Source of the DNA: Bolinopsis microptera
Lineage: Eukaryota; Ctenophora; Tentaculata; Lobata; Bolinopsidae
NCBI RefSeq assembly: GCF_026151205.1
Contig: NC_087080.1
Location: 6,365,096-6,429,095, forward strand
Direction: 5' to 3'
Length of the DNA: 64,000 nt
This document shows positions 46,891 through 58,424 of this stretch, one piece after another (the stretch's first letter is position 1; each line of letters opens with the position of its first letter). Under the pieces are notes generated by a model. The model saw only the letters and a program-made list of their open reading frames with translations, was not told the origin of the DNA and searched no databases. The position numbers and the translations under genes were made by a program.

Positions 46891-48495
46891 CCTAACCATG
46901 TGCTTTCGCGCCACTTCGGGCGCGCTTGTTTCACAAGTACCTCAAGAAGTGAGTGGGCGCGCGCTACTGCAAGCGCAAGGGCTCTGGATAGAGCAAATGG
47001 CACCCAGCTAGTGAGGCGAAACTCACTGATCTTTCCAAAAAGGTATGACAAATTTGGTATTGTGAAAATTCTCACAGTCTCTAGAAAACAGTGTTACAAA
47101 AAAATTTTAAAATCTGAGCAAGTTTATTTTATCGTCCACCCCTAATCCAAAGCCGTTGAGCTTTGATCTAGCCGCCAACCCTCCATCGATTTTGGCAACC
47201 ATATATTGGTTCCCAAAATTTCCCGCACTTTGCAGTTTCTGCAGTAGGGGTAATTAGGTATAAACTACAGTACAGCTGTACTTACAATCACATTCACAAG
47301 CATGCAAGCTCACCTGGTCCAATGAGCCTAGCGGGAAACAAAAAACGTTTTAATTAGTTTGTTAAACGAAGTGTCGTACGTCACCTTAAGATCGGGTGAC
47401 AGGGTGCTTACAATTCGCGTTACTGGGCGGCGCTCAGCCTGTCATTATCTGCATTCCGCCAAATCTTTATTCGGGCTGAGTGAATTACGACTTTCATCGC
47501 CCTAAAAAAGTGCGAATGCTCATTGGACTAGCATTCACGTGATCGTTCAGAACCAATTAGAGCCGCGCAAAAGATCACGTGCACGCCAACTACCAATAAA
47601 AAAGAAGTGACGTATGCACTACAAGAGCCGCGCGCTGAGTTAGATTGTAAAATCTGATTATTTGATTGTAAAATCGCATAAACACGCCTATTTGCGCGTT
47701 TTAGAGGGTTTAATTACGCCAGGCTATGCTTATGAACATACTAGCTTGGGGTCACCTGGTAAAATTCGCGCCATTTGTTTCACAAGTAAAGAAAAGCATC
47801 AACTCGCCTTCGTGCGCGCGCCCGCAGTATTCATGTTGCCACGCGCGACGTCAGATTGCAGATATGAGGACAAAATTTTGACACCCAATATAAAATTGCT
47901 TAGATCCGTGCCCAGGCTGCAAGCATTTTTTCGCACAAGTACCGCCTCTGTGTCACCGGGAGGTGGGGCGCCACTGCAAGCGTAAAAACCCGGGTACTTA
48001 AACATTAAAGCAATCCGATTATTTTAAGAGTCAATGTTAGCGCGCGCCGTATTTGTGCGAAGCGCAATGTTGAACGTGATTGCGAGAATTGACGGGTGAC
48101 ACTCGTAAAATATTTGTTCCATATATTGGAGTCCAACTCGGCTTTTACTAATTCGCTCGCCCAAAAATTTCACGTGACTTTGGTTTTTATGGTTTTGCAG
48201 CCGTACAAAACGGTTTTACATAAATCCTAATCCCAACCCTAACCCTAACCATAACCCCGAAGTTAACCATAACCCGTTCCACAAGCCTAACCCTAACCCG
48301 GGCCCTAAACAATCGAATTCGTATTTTACTAGCCTAGCCTGTCACGTGACCAAAACGGATTTTTGCCCATAACTCTCCAGGGAAGCATTTTAACCCTACG
48401 TCATGGGGGGTGATTCGGAATCAGCGTCCAAAAATACACATATATAGATCATTTTCATGCCCCAAAGGGCCTTTTCACAAGAATTTCCTTAAAAT
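46891..48495. other. Core of the foldback element: CpG-rich, promoter-like, no gene
   Basis: Contrasts with the arms by many CpG and CGCGCGC motifs (for example 47809-47825). A cluster at 47519-47600 has CCAAT or ATTGG boxes, two CACGTG E-boxes and TGACGT, looking like a promoter. A 107-codon frame at 47662-47985 starts at TTG and has no recognised domain. Confidence 0.45.
48224..48309. repeat. Telomere-like CCCTAA repeats (degenerate)
   Basis: Several AACCCTAACCCTAACC units interspersed with AACCATAACCC variants, equivalent to the metazoan TTAGGG telomere motif on the minus strand. It lies inside the core of the foldback element. Confidence 0.7.
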
Positions 48496-50025
48496 TTGGG
48501 CAAGCGATTTAGTAGAAGCGGTAGAAAAGCGATCATAAGCGCCTATAAGCGCTTTTAAATCCTGATTCTGCCGGTGACCCCAGGTTGCACAGAAAAGCAC
48601 TTATAACTATAAGCGGGCACACTGATTTCCAGTTCTGACCAGGTTAAGGGGAATTGAGAAATCGCTTATAAGCGCAGCATTAAAAAAGCGCTAATGAGCG
48701 CTTTTTAATTCCGGGCACTCCCCCGTTCCGACCAGGTTAGTGGCAGCATTGAAAAAGCGCTTATAAGCGCTTTCTAATTCTTGCCAACCAGGCCATGGGT
48801 GATAGGAAAAGCGGTAGAAAAGCGATCATATGCGCTTTCAATTCCGGGCACACCCCTGTTCCGAACAGGTTAGGGGCAGCATTGAAAAAACGCTTATAAG
48901 CGCTTTATAATTCTTGCCAACCAGGCCATGGGTGATAGAAAAAGCGGTAGAAAAGCGATCATAAGCGCCTATAAGCGCTTTTAAATCCTGACTCTGCCGG
49001 TGCACCCCAGGTTGCTCAGAAAATCACATGCAAGTTCCGACCAGGTTAAGGGGAATTGAGAAATCGCTTATAAGCGCTTTTTAATTCCGGGCACTCCCCC
49101 GTTCCGACCAGGTTAGTGGCAGCATTGAAAAAGCGCTTATAAGCGCTTTTTAATTCCGGGCACACTCCTGTTCCGAACAGGTTAGGGGCAGCATTGAAAA
49201 AACGCTTATAAGCGCTTTATAATTCTTGCCAACCAGGCCATGGGTGATAGAAAAAGCGGTAGAAAAGCGATCATAAGCGCCTATAAGCGCTTTTAAATCC
49301 TGACTCTGCCGGTGCACCCCAGGTTGCTCATAAAAGCACATGAAAGTTCCAACCAGGTTAAGGGGAATTGAGAAATCGCTTATAAGCGCTTTTAAATTCC
49401 GGGCACTACCCCGTTCCGACCAGGCTAGGGGCAGCATCGAAAAAGCGCTTATAAGCGCTTTTTAATTCCTGCTCACCTGGCCATGGATGATAGGAAAAGC
49501 GGTAAAAGCGGTGAAATAGCGATGAATTAGCTGTTATAAGCGATTTCTGAAAAAACGCTTATAATCGATTATAAGCGGTTGTAAGATGTAATATAGCGTT
49601 TTCCTGACTCAATTTTAAAAGCGCTTATAAGCGCTTTATTTGCGCTTTACAAACAGCTAAATTGCACCCCAATTATAAGCGCTTATAATCGCTTATAAAT
49701 GGTTCAAAAAAGCGCCTACGAATCGCTTATCCGGCCAACCGCTTATCCACCCGTTTTTGGCGCTAATCCTACTGGAAAACCGCTTTCAAATCGCTCAGCG
49801 ACGCTAGTAAGCGCTTAAAAGCGCTTATAAGCGCTTTTAAATTCAAAAAAGCGCTTTTTTGAATTATGACACCAATTATAGTCGATTATAAGCGATTTTT
49901 TTTGAACCGTTTATAATCGTAAAAAAAGCGATTGTAAACGGTTTTTTTTTTAAAAAAGCGCCGAAAAAGCGCTCAATAAGCGATTATCGGCGACGATCAT
50001 AAAATATCGTTTATGGAAACTTGCC

Positions 50026-50033
50026 AGATTCTG
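50026..50033. repeat. Right target-site duplication AGATTCTG
   Basis: Exact copy of 45336-45343 directly after the terminal CTTGCC. Confidence 0.85.
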
Positions 50034-52432
50034 ATCCGATATTGTTCACGACCTCATTAAGTCGAGAGCTGATAGACGATCAATCGGTGTTTGTGGATGA
50101 TCCTTTGCCCGCTAAAGCTTATTCGGATTTAATAAAAATTTGTTCGGACTTAATCGTATTTACAAATAGTTTTCATTTTTCAACATAGTATGAACTGTTA
50201 ATTGTGCATTATAAACGCGTCAGTACTCAGTTTGTAATTTCCCTAATCTTACAACCTTTTATCAGATTTTCACTGATACCCTTGATCTGATTTTCATTGA
50301 CATTTTGCTTGCTATTCATTACAGAAAACGTGCCCTAATCCTCTTTCGTTCTCCTCATCGTATTACTGATTATAAATACAATTAGATAAATCGAATCTTT
50401 GTTCCGTGGTAACGAGAGTATTTACGAAATAGTCTATTATAATATAATCATTGACTGCACGGGTGCACGTGTTCGAAATGTGGATGCAAAATGCAGATGA
50501 TAACGTCTCGTGCATATCTCCCAGAGTCAATATTTAGAAACCTCTGTCTCCCTTGACCCTTTAAATGCCACCAATCAGAAGGCATACCCACGAAGTTTTC
50601 TATTATTAATCCTGGCTCTACTCTGTGCGGGTTGAACAATCGTCAATCCGGGCGTATTCTAACTCCGGATCGGACAAACGAGGTTCGGACAAACGAGCTG
50701 ATACTCCCGTTCAGTTGAACATCATACCCCGCTAATCTTAAAATAGAATCAACTAAACTCTTTCGATATGTTTCCTTGTACTGTTCTACCGGGAGTTAAA
50801 AGTATCATATCAGTGATCCTTGTCACTAGTCTGGTTTAGTTTACGGTATTCATGGGACGTTCGTTCATCGTTGTTCAGGATTTCATGAGTGTAGTTAGAC
50901 TAACTCACTGTGTTCACGTTTACATTTCAAATTGGAATGATCACATCTACATCCAGAACATTCTTCAAAAATTTCACAAAATCCAACGTTTAACTACTTT
51001 ATCCCTGGTTTATGATCATCTGATTTCTGATCATTAGTATCAATTTCAGGCAACATTCAGCAGGTATTTTCTGCATTCCAAGACCGTGATCCGATTCCGG
51101 ATTCCCGGAAAGACGGAGAAAGAAAGCTCCTTGATTCGATCTCGCATATAATATCGAGTACTAGACTTGAAGGAAGTACTTTGTGTGTCTGCACTAGCTT
51201 CACTAGCTTACATTCCCGGACTAGCTTACATTCCCGGACCCTTACTACGAGATCCTGTTATCTCTGATCTCATGCATCCAGTGTGTTGGAGGGTGTGATC
51301 GCGTAAGCAAGTGTGATTTAGTGTGATTGTGAGTGTAATCACAGCTACATTCCAGCTCATTCGGTACGAGCCAGCGTTCTGTGCGAGCCAGGCCCTCCTC
51401 TACAGCCGATTTCACATTTTTTGCAGCTCCTTGTAATCCTCTATACTTTACTTTTCGCATGCTTCCGTTTTCTCTTTTTATCAGTGATTTAATCGCACAC
51501 GTACACTCCGGAGTACTGTGTTTTCTATCAACATTCAGAGGACGCCCTTATTTACGCAACTTTTCAGATTTTAGTGTGCACTGTGGTGTTATGCTATTTC
51601 AGGAATAAAATATCCGTATTTTAAACTTAAAGCGAATGACTAAGGACATGGATTAGCAGAATTTATATTTGGTACAGTTATAAATAATAGTTATGCTAAA
51701 ATAGTTTGTAACATTTTGGAATTTTATACTTGCTGAATATTCCACCGTTTTTATTTAATTTGTTAGTAAATAGTTATAATACTAGCAACAACAGTCAACA
51801 TCCCTCTACCCATGCAATCATATGCTATGATGTGATGATGCGTTTAAACTTCTTAGTAATGTTGTTTTTCTCTATATTTTCCGAATATGAAATCATTTGC
51901 CAGGAACAATCATAAACGGTTTTGGTGTATATCCCCTTATTAATGACAATAACCTAAACATATAATTATACGAAAGTATCTCACTTTCTAGTTTATATCG
52001 GCATTAAACCGTTCAACACGTATTGTATGTGAGTCTATGTATGATACCGTAACTTTAATTACACTGCAACTGTTGAGCTTGTTTCTATAGAAACATATCT
52101 AAATAGTGGCATTCAGGAGCCATCTTACGGTTACATTTGTTTATCCATGCTTTATTTGTTTACTTGGTTTTGATCTCAATTAAATTATTTGCTATTTCCA
52201 ACTATGATCGGTCAGTTCATAAAGTGAAAATGTTAACCGGTTTTCAATGTTTGTTAACCTGTAAATTACCTGCAACTGCATTTACAGTATAAAGCTATTC
52301 TTACGAGAATTTACAGAAAATATTTTATCAAAGTTTGAGTTCAGTTGAATCTGTACGAGTTTATTCAACTGTGGCGATATTTAAGAAACATTATATGCCC
52401 TTTTAAAACGTAATGACTAAGGACATATATAT
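50034..52432. other. No gene recognised
   Basis: Only chance frames. An 18-bp tandem duplication, CTAGCTTACATTCCCGGA, lies at 51203-51238. Confidence 0.45.
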
Positions 52433-52939
52433 CACAGTGCTGGCAAGCACGAGCGGTGTCTTTATTGGGGGAATACTATGTACCCCCTTTACTATTGTAC
52501 CCCCTTTACTATTACATCCCCTTTGGTACACGTCGGAAGCCTCTTTCGTGCACGCGAAGCGTGCACTCCGGCCGAAGGCCGACGCCTCCGGCAGGAGTTT
52601 TTCAGGCATTAAGACTCATCGGAAGTCGTTCAGCAGATTTATTTTTAGTTCAAAACATTCTAATTTGATGTCAAAGATGACAGAAATAAGAAATAGTTAT
52701 GTTGAGATTTTTAAGAAATTTGCATAAAATACGCGCCAGCACTGTTATACGAAATTCGGTAAAAAACCCAAAATCGCCATATTCAGGTGCCTTAAAAACC
52801 ATGTTAAGATTGAGTTAGAGATCTGAAACTTTGCAGGGCGTCTAGACGTTGACCTAATTGACTGTAAAAAAAGTTTCAAGTTTCAGGAGCACCGGGAAAT
52901 GGGTTTTCTAGAACCCCTGTTTTACGACAGATTGTCGTG
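52433..52939 (-). mobile_element. Module B copy 2
   Basis: Starts CACAGTGCTGGCAAGCAC and ends CAGATTGTCGTG. Contains a partial GC-rich hairpin insertion of 20 bases at 52566-52586 relative to copy 1. Confidence 0.8.
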
Positions 52940-52953
52940 ATATATACATACAT

Positions 52954-53372
52954 CACAATGCTGGCAAGCATTACCGTCGCCCTTATATTCACAATACTAT
53001 TTACCCCCTATACTATTATATCCCCTTTATTGATTTCCAGGCATTAAGACTCATCGAAAGTAGATCAGCAGGTACATTTACGTTCAAAACATTCTAATTC
53101 AATGTTAAAGATGACAGGAATAAGAAATAGTTATATGGAGGTTTTTAAGAAATTTGCGCAAAATACGCGCCAGCATGTTATACGAAATTAGGTAAAAAAC
53201 CCAAAATCGCCATATTCAGGTGCCTTAAAAACCATGTTAAAATTAAGTTAGAGATCTGAAACTTTGCAGGGCGTCTAGACCTTGTCCAAATCGACTGTAA
53301 AAAAAATTTCATGTTTCAGGAGTATCGTGAAGTGGGTTTTCTGGAACCCCTGTTTTACAACAGATTGTCGTG
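52954..53372 (-). mobile_element. Module B copy 3 (shorter, diverged)
   Basis: Starts CACAATGCTGGCAAGCAT and ends ACAGATTGTCGTG. Lacks the whole GTGCACGC hairpin region found in the other copies. Confidence 0.75.
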
Positions 53373-53393
53373 AAGATATATAATATATAATAT

Positions 53394-54399
53394 AGACGCT
53401 TTTTGCAGTCAATTGTAGCCTACATTTAAGTGTCCGTAGATTCGAAAGTATAAACGATACAGTCATCTCGAACCACAGGTTTTAAAGATAATCGTTTAAG
53501 CTTTAGTTTACATTGTATTGAAAAATAATTTAACGTCATCATCATCACTTGATGACGTCATCAAATTAAGTGTTTTAAAAACTTGATTTTTGACAAAGTA
53601 ACAACTTTTCAAATCGATTTTACGCTATTAAGGAGTAATTTTATTCAAAATCTGAGGACATTTTCACCTTAGATAATTGTTCAAGCATTCCGAAAATCTA
53701 CCGGAATAGTTTCCTACCTTGCTCCTTCATAAAGATATTTGCTATTGAAGTTAGTGCTTTTTTGAAGAATAATTTTATAAAAACACAAAAGTTGTGAATT
53801 AGTATTCTCTGGTGTTGGGTCATCCCTTGGGTTGTGGAGCTCAATTTTGCTTCTTAAAGGTGTAAATTGTGTTATAGGCTAGTTTTAAAGTTAAAAATCG
53901 AAAAGTTGCACACGTGGGGACACGCCCAAATTTATTTAAAATAGCTAAAATCACTAAAAATTTTGATTTTCACGATTTTTATCAACTTTGGAGTCCCGTT
54001 GTGATTTAAGTTCTTTTTGAAATCTTCTGAAACTTTGCATGCTTATCAAACTATATATTAAATACCACTATGCAAAAATTTACGGTGATTCAATATTGTA
54101 TGCGCACGCAACGTCCGCTCAAAGTTTGCACGTGCGAAAGGTGAGAATTTTGCTCATTCGTGATTTCGAATATATTCTGCTTTCCACGATATTTAAATGG
54201 CATTATATATGAATTTAATGCCAACTTGAATGAGTAAAAAGTGCCATATTCAGTCGGTTATCGACAGATATACCTAACTAAACACAAGGAAACGTTTTCA
54301 AAGGCAGAATTTCGAAATCGTCGGAATTACCTCCTTGTTAATGAAGTTTCGATTGTGTAAATTATCCTGACATTATAATCAAAAAGAGATGATATTTGA
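53394..54399 (-). mobile_element. Module C copy 2
   Basis: Inverse copy of 14739-15765. Palindrome TTGATGACGTCATCAA at 53549-53564. Confidence 0.8.
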
Positions 54400-54716
54400 C
54401 CAAAACCCATAATCATGGGTAGAGTGTACCGCTGCCAGTGTCTCTCTTTTCCAAACAAAAGGAAATGATATTAATTTGAGGAACCGTCCGCTAATGCAAA
54501 TTGATACCGAGAATGAAATCGGTCGCTCGCTTTTTCCATTCGATCACGGCTTACGAATTGTAATAAAGCTTATTGATTTGAAAAAGCGAGCGACCGATTT
54601 CATTCTCGGTATCAATTTGCATTAGCGGACGGTTCCTCAAATTAATATCATTTCCTTTTGTTTGGAAAAGAGAGACACTGGCAGCGGTACACTCTACCCA
54701 TGATTATGGGTTTTGG
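54400..54716. mobile_element. Foldback module A copy 2 (short centre)
   Basis: Arms match module A (CCAAAACCCATAATCATGGG) and face each other over only ~30 bases, in contrast to the ~200-base centre of copies 1 and 4. Confidence 0.85.
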
Positions 54717-54745
54717 TCAAATATATATATACATACATATATATT

Positions 54746-55784
54746 CAGGGATAGACGCTTTGCCAGTCAATTCTAGGCTATATTTAGGTGTCCGTAGATT
54801 CAGAAGCTTTAAAGATACAGCCATTTCGGACCTCAGGTCTTGAAGATAATTGTTTAGACTTTAGTTTACATTATGTTAAAAAGTAATTCAACGTCATCAT
54901 CACCACTTGATGACGTCATCAAGTTAACCATTTTTAAAACTTGATTTTTCACAAAGTAATCATTTTTTAAATCGATTTTACGCCATTAAGGAGTAATTTT
55001 ATTCAAAATTTGAGGGCATATTGAAGTTAGATAATTGTTTAAGCATTCTGAAAATCTACCGGAAAGTTTTTCTAGCTTGCTCCTTCATAAAGATATTCGC
55101 TATTGAAGTTAGTGCTTTTTTAAAGAATAATTTTATAAAAACGCTAATTTTACGTTCTAGTATTCTCTGGTGTTGCACCATCCCTTGGGTTGTGGAGCTC
55201 AATTTTGCTTCCTAAAGGTCTAAATTGTGTCATAGGCTAGTTTTAAAGTTGAAAATTGAAAAGTTGCACACGTGGGGCCACGCCCAAATTGATAGAAAAT
55301 TGCTAAAATCACTGAAAATTGCTGTTTTCACCAATTTCCGTCAACTTTGGAGTGCCGTTGTGATTATAGTTCTTCTTGAAATACTTTGAAACTTTTCATG
55401 CTTATCAAACTATATACAATACACCATCATGCAAAAATTTACGGTGATTCAATATTGGATGCACACGCAACTTCCGCTCAAGGTTTGCACGTGCGAAAGG
55501 TTCAAATTTTGCTTATTCGTGATTTTGAACAAATTCTGCTTTGCCACGACAGTTCAATGTCATTATATATGAATGTAATGCCAACTTGAATGAGTATAAA
55601 GTGGCATATTCAGTCAGTGATCGACCGATATGCTTACCTAAACACAAGGAAATGTTTTTAAAGGAAAAATTTCGAAATCGTTGAAATCACCTCCTTATTA
55701 ATATTATTATTAATGAAGTTATGAGTTTACATTTTAGCTTTGTAAAGTACCCTGACATTATAATCAAAAAGAGATGATATTTGA
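54746..55784 (-). mobile_element. Module C copy 3
   Basis: Starts CAGGGATAGACGCTTTGCCA after an (AT)n tract. Palindrome TTGATGACGTCATCAA at 54907-54922. Confidence 0.8.
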
Positions 55785-56132
55785 CCAAAACCCATAATCA
55801 TGGGTAGAGTGGACCGCTGCCAGTGTCTCTCTTTCCCAAACAAAAGGCAATGATATCAATTTGAATGACCGTTATCAAATGCAAAATGATACCGAGAATG
55901 AAATCGGTCGCTCGCTTTTCCCATTCATTTACAATTGAAATAGATTACATGTTATAAATCGAAACTTATTACAATTCGTAAGCCATGAATGAGTGGGAAA
56001 AGCGAGCGACCGATTTCATTCTCGGTATCATTTTGCATTTGATAACGGTCATTCAAATTGATATCATTGCCTTTTGTTTGGGAAAGAGAGACACTGGCAG
56101 CGGTCCACTCTACCCATGATTATGGGTTTTGG
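55785..56132. mobile_element. Foldback module A copy 3 (short centre)
   Basis: Same termini and arms as the other A copies, with a shortened centre of about 60 bases. Confidence 0.85.
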
Positions 56133-56313
56133 TCAAATATATATAATACTAAAATACATTGGCTGTTGAATGCTACGGGCGTTAATAATAAGTCCGGCAC
56201 GATAACTAAGCCAAGGTATTATTTGTTATAATGTCTTCCGGTTCTGGATGAAACAATGTGTAATCAGTAATGTGATACGTGCGCTGATACAATATAGTGT
56301 GTAATATATCTGA
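56133..56313. other. Unique segment at the axis of the composite inverted repeat
   Basis: About 180 bases not seen elsewhere in the window, between the minus-sense and plus-sense halves. Confidence 0.7.
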
Positions 56314-56797
56314 CCAAAACCCATAATCATGGGTAGAGTGGACCGCTGCCAGTGTCTCTCTTTCCCAAACAAAAGGAAATGATATTAATTTGATTGACCG
56401 TTCTCAAATGCAAAATGATACCGAGAATGAAATCGGTCGCTCGCTTTTCCCATTCATTCACGGCTTTCGAATTGTAATAAGTTTCGATTGATTACATCAA
56501 TCAGATGCTGTAAAAATCTCTTTGGGTTGCGTTCGGGTCGATACCTAGTATTTCGGGGTAAGGGTGGTAGTTACTACTGCTGAAGTTTATTGAATCTTTA
56601 TTGCCGAGTACAGCTGCCTTTGGGTAGTTTTTCATAGTCTATTACAATTGTAAATGAATGGGAAAAGCGAGCGACCGATTTCATTCTCGGTATCATTTTG
56701 CATTTGAGAACGGTCAATCAAATTAATATCATTTCCTTTTGTTTGGGAAAGAGAGACACTGGCAGCGGTCCACTCTACCCATGATTATGGGTTTTGG
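56314..56797. mobile_element. Foldback module A copy 4 (long centre)
   Basis: Closest to copy 1, including the centre with GTTGCGTTCGGGTCGATACC. Confidence 0.85.
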
Positions 56798-57824
56798 TCA
56801 AATATCATCTATTTTTGATTATAATGTCAGGGTACTTTATAAAGTCGAAATATAAACTGATATCTTCATTAATAAGGAGGAAGTTTCAACGATTTCGAAA
56901 TTTTTCCTTTAAAAACATTTCCTTGTGTTTAGGTAAGCATATCGGTCGATCACTGACTGAATATGCCACTTAATACTCATTCAAGTTGGCATTAAATTCA
57001 TATATAATGACATTAAACTGTCGTGGCAAAGCAGAATTTGTTGGAAATCACGAATGAGCAAAATTCTCACCTTTCGCGCGTGCAAACTTTGAGCGGACGT
57101 TGCGTGCGCATTCAATATTGAATCGCCGTAAATTTTTGCATGTAATTGTTTTATATATAGTTTGATAAGCATGCAAAGTTTCAAAGTATTTCAAGAAGAA
57201 TTGTAATCACAACGGCACTCTAAAGTTGACAGAAAATGACGAAAACAGCAATTTTCAGTGATTTTAGCAATTTTCTATCAATTTGGGCGTGTCCCCACGT
57301 GTGCAACTTTTCTATTTTCAACTTTAAAACTAGCCTAATGCACAATTTAGACCTATAGGAAGCAGAACTGAGCTCCACATCCCAAGGCATGGCCCAACAC
57401 CAGAGAATACTAAATCGCAAAATTGACGTTTTTATAAAATAATTCTTCAAAAAAGCACAAACTTCAATGACGAATATCTTTATGAAGGAGCAAGCTAGAA
57501 AAACTTTCCGGTAGATTTTCAGAATGCTTGAACAATTATCTAAGCTGAAAATTTCCTCAGATTTTGAATACAATTACTTTTTAATGGTGTAAAATCATTT
57601 TTAAAAGTTATTACTTTGTCAAAAATCAAGTTTTAAAAACGGTTAACTTGATGACGTCATCAAAGGGTGTTCATGACGTCAAATAATTTGTTTGTACAAT
57701 GTAAACTAAAGTGTAAACAATTATTTTCAAGACCTGTGGTCGGAAATGGCTGTATCTTTTATACTTTTGAATCTATGGACAATTAAATACAGGCTACAAT
57801 TGACTGGCAAAGCGTCTATCCCTG
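56798..57824 (+). mobile_element. Module C copy 4
   Basis: Near-identical to copy 1 in the same orientation. Palindrome TTGATGACGTCATCAA at 57648-57663. Confidence 0.85.
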
Positions 57825-57852
57825 AATACCTATGTATATAATATGTATATAT

Positions 57853-58424
57853 CACGACAATCTGTCATAAAACAGGGGTTCTAGAAAACCCACTTCCCGA
57901 TGTTCCTGAAACCTGAAACTTTTTTTGCAGTCGATTTGGTCAACGTCTAGACGCCCTGAAAAATTTCAGATCTCTAACTTAATTTTAACATGGTTTTTAA
58001 GGCACCTGAATATGGCGATTTTGGGTTTTTTACCGAATTTCGTATAACAGTGCTGGCGAGTATTTTATGCAAATTTCTTAAAAATCTCAACATAACTATT
58101 TTTTATTCCTGTCATCTTTGACATCAAATTAGAATGTTTTGAACTAAAATAAATCTGCTGAACGACTTCCGATGAGTCTTAATGTCTGAAAAACTCCTGC
58201 CGGAGGCGGCGGCCTTCGGCCGCCGCCTCCGGCCGGAGTGCACGCTTCGCGTGCACGAAAGAGGCTTGTAAAACGTGTAACAAAGAGGGTATAATAGTAA
58301 AGGGGGTATAATAGTAAAGGGGGTATAATAGTAAAGGGGGTATAATAGTAAAGGGGGTATAATAGTAAATGGGGTACATAGTATACCCACAATAAATGCA
58401 ACGGTCGTGCTTGCCAGCACTGTG
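57853..58424 (+). mobile_element. Module B copy 4 (longest)
   Basis: Starts CACGACAATCTGTCAT and ends GCTTGCCAGCACTGTG. Has five to six AAAGGGGGTATAATAGT units (58268-58375) and the largest GC-rich hairpin. Confidence 0.8.
58197..58257. repeat. GC-rich double hairpin inside module B copy 4
   Basis: A GGCGGCGGCCTTCGGCCGCC stem-loop is followed by GTGCACGCTTCGCGTGCAC. Both loops are TTC. The first hairpin is absent from copy 1 and shorter in copy 2. Confidence 0.85.

Larger units (their letters stand above)
45344..50025. mobile_element. 4.68-kb foldback transposon with long repeat-filled TIRs and 8-bp TSD
   Basis: It starts GGCAAGTTTCCATAAACG and ends with the exact complement, between two AGATTCTG copies. 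The first ~450 bases and their mirror are nearly identical. The inner parts of both arms consist of about 250-bp subrepeats (landmark GGGTGCACCGGCAGAGTC, at about 46050, 46302, 46546 and 46810 on the left; complements near 48567, 48994 and 49304) containing many AAGCGCTTATAAGCGCTT palindromes. The ~1.6-kb core has no recognisable transposase, so the copy is presumably non-autonomous. An 8-bp duplication occurs in hAT, P and Merlin types; the terminal bases do not settle which, if any, applies. Confidence 0.88.
52433..58424. mobile_element. Composite ~6-kb inverted-repeat element built of modules B, C and A
   Basis: Outer ends CACAGTGCTGGCAAGCACGA and its mirror, with AT on both sides. The order is B, B, C, A, C, A (minus sense), a ~180-base unique piece, then A, C, B (plus sense). 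The right half has the same module order as 14235-16279. (AT)n tracts sit at most module junctions. No coding gene is recognised; AT-rich frames inside are by-products of the repeats. Confidence 0.8.

Noticed and set aside
45936-49437. Frames with repeated WSERG- and EQPGVHRQSQDLKALIG-type peptides
   Set aside because: They follow the ~250-bp subrepeats of the foldback arms on either strand and are not conserved as proteins.
55021-57573. AT-rich frames of 64-117 codons in modules C and their matches near 14922-15391
   Set aside because: Frames are disrupted or altered among the four C copies and show no domain; they look like non-coding repeat sequence.
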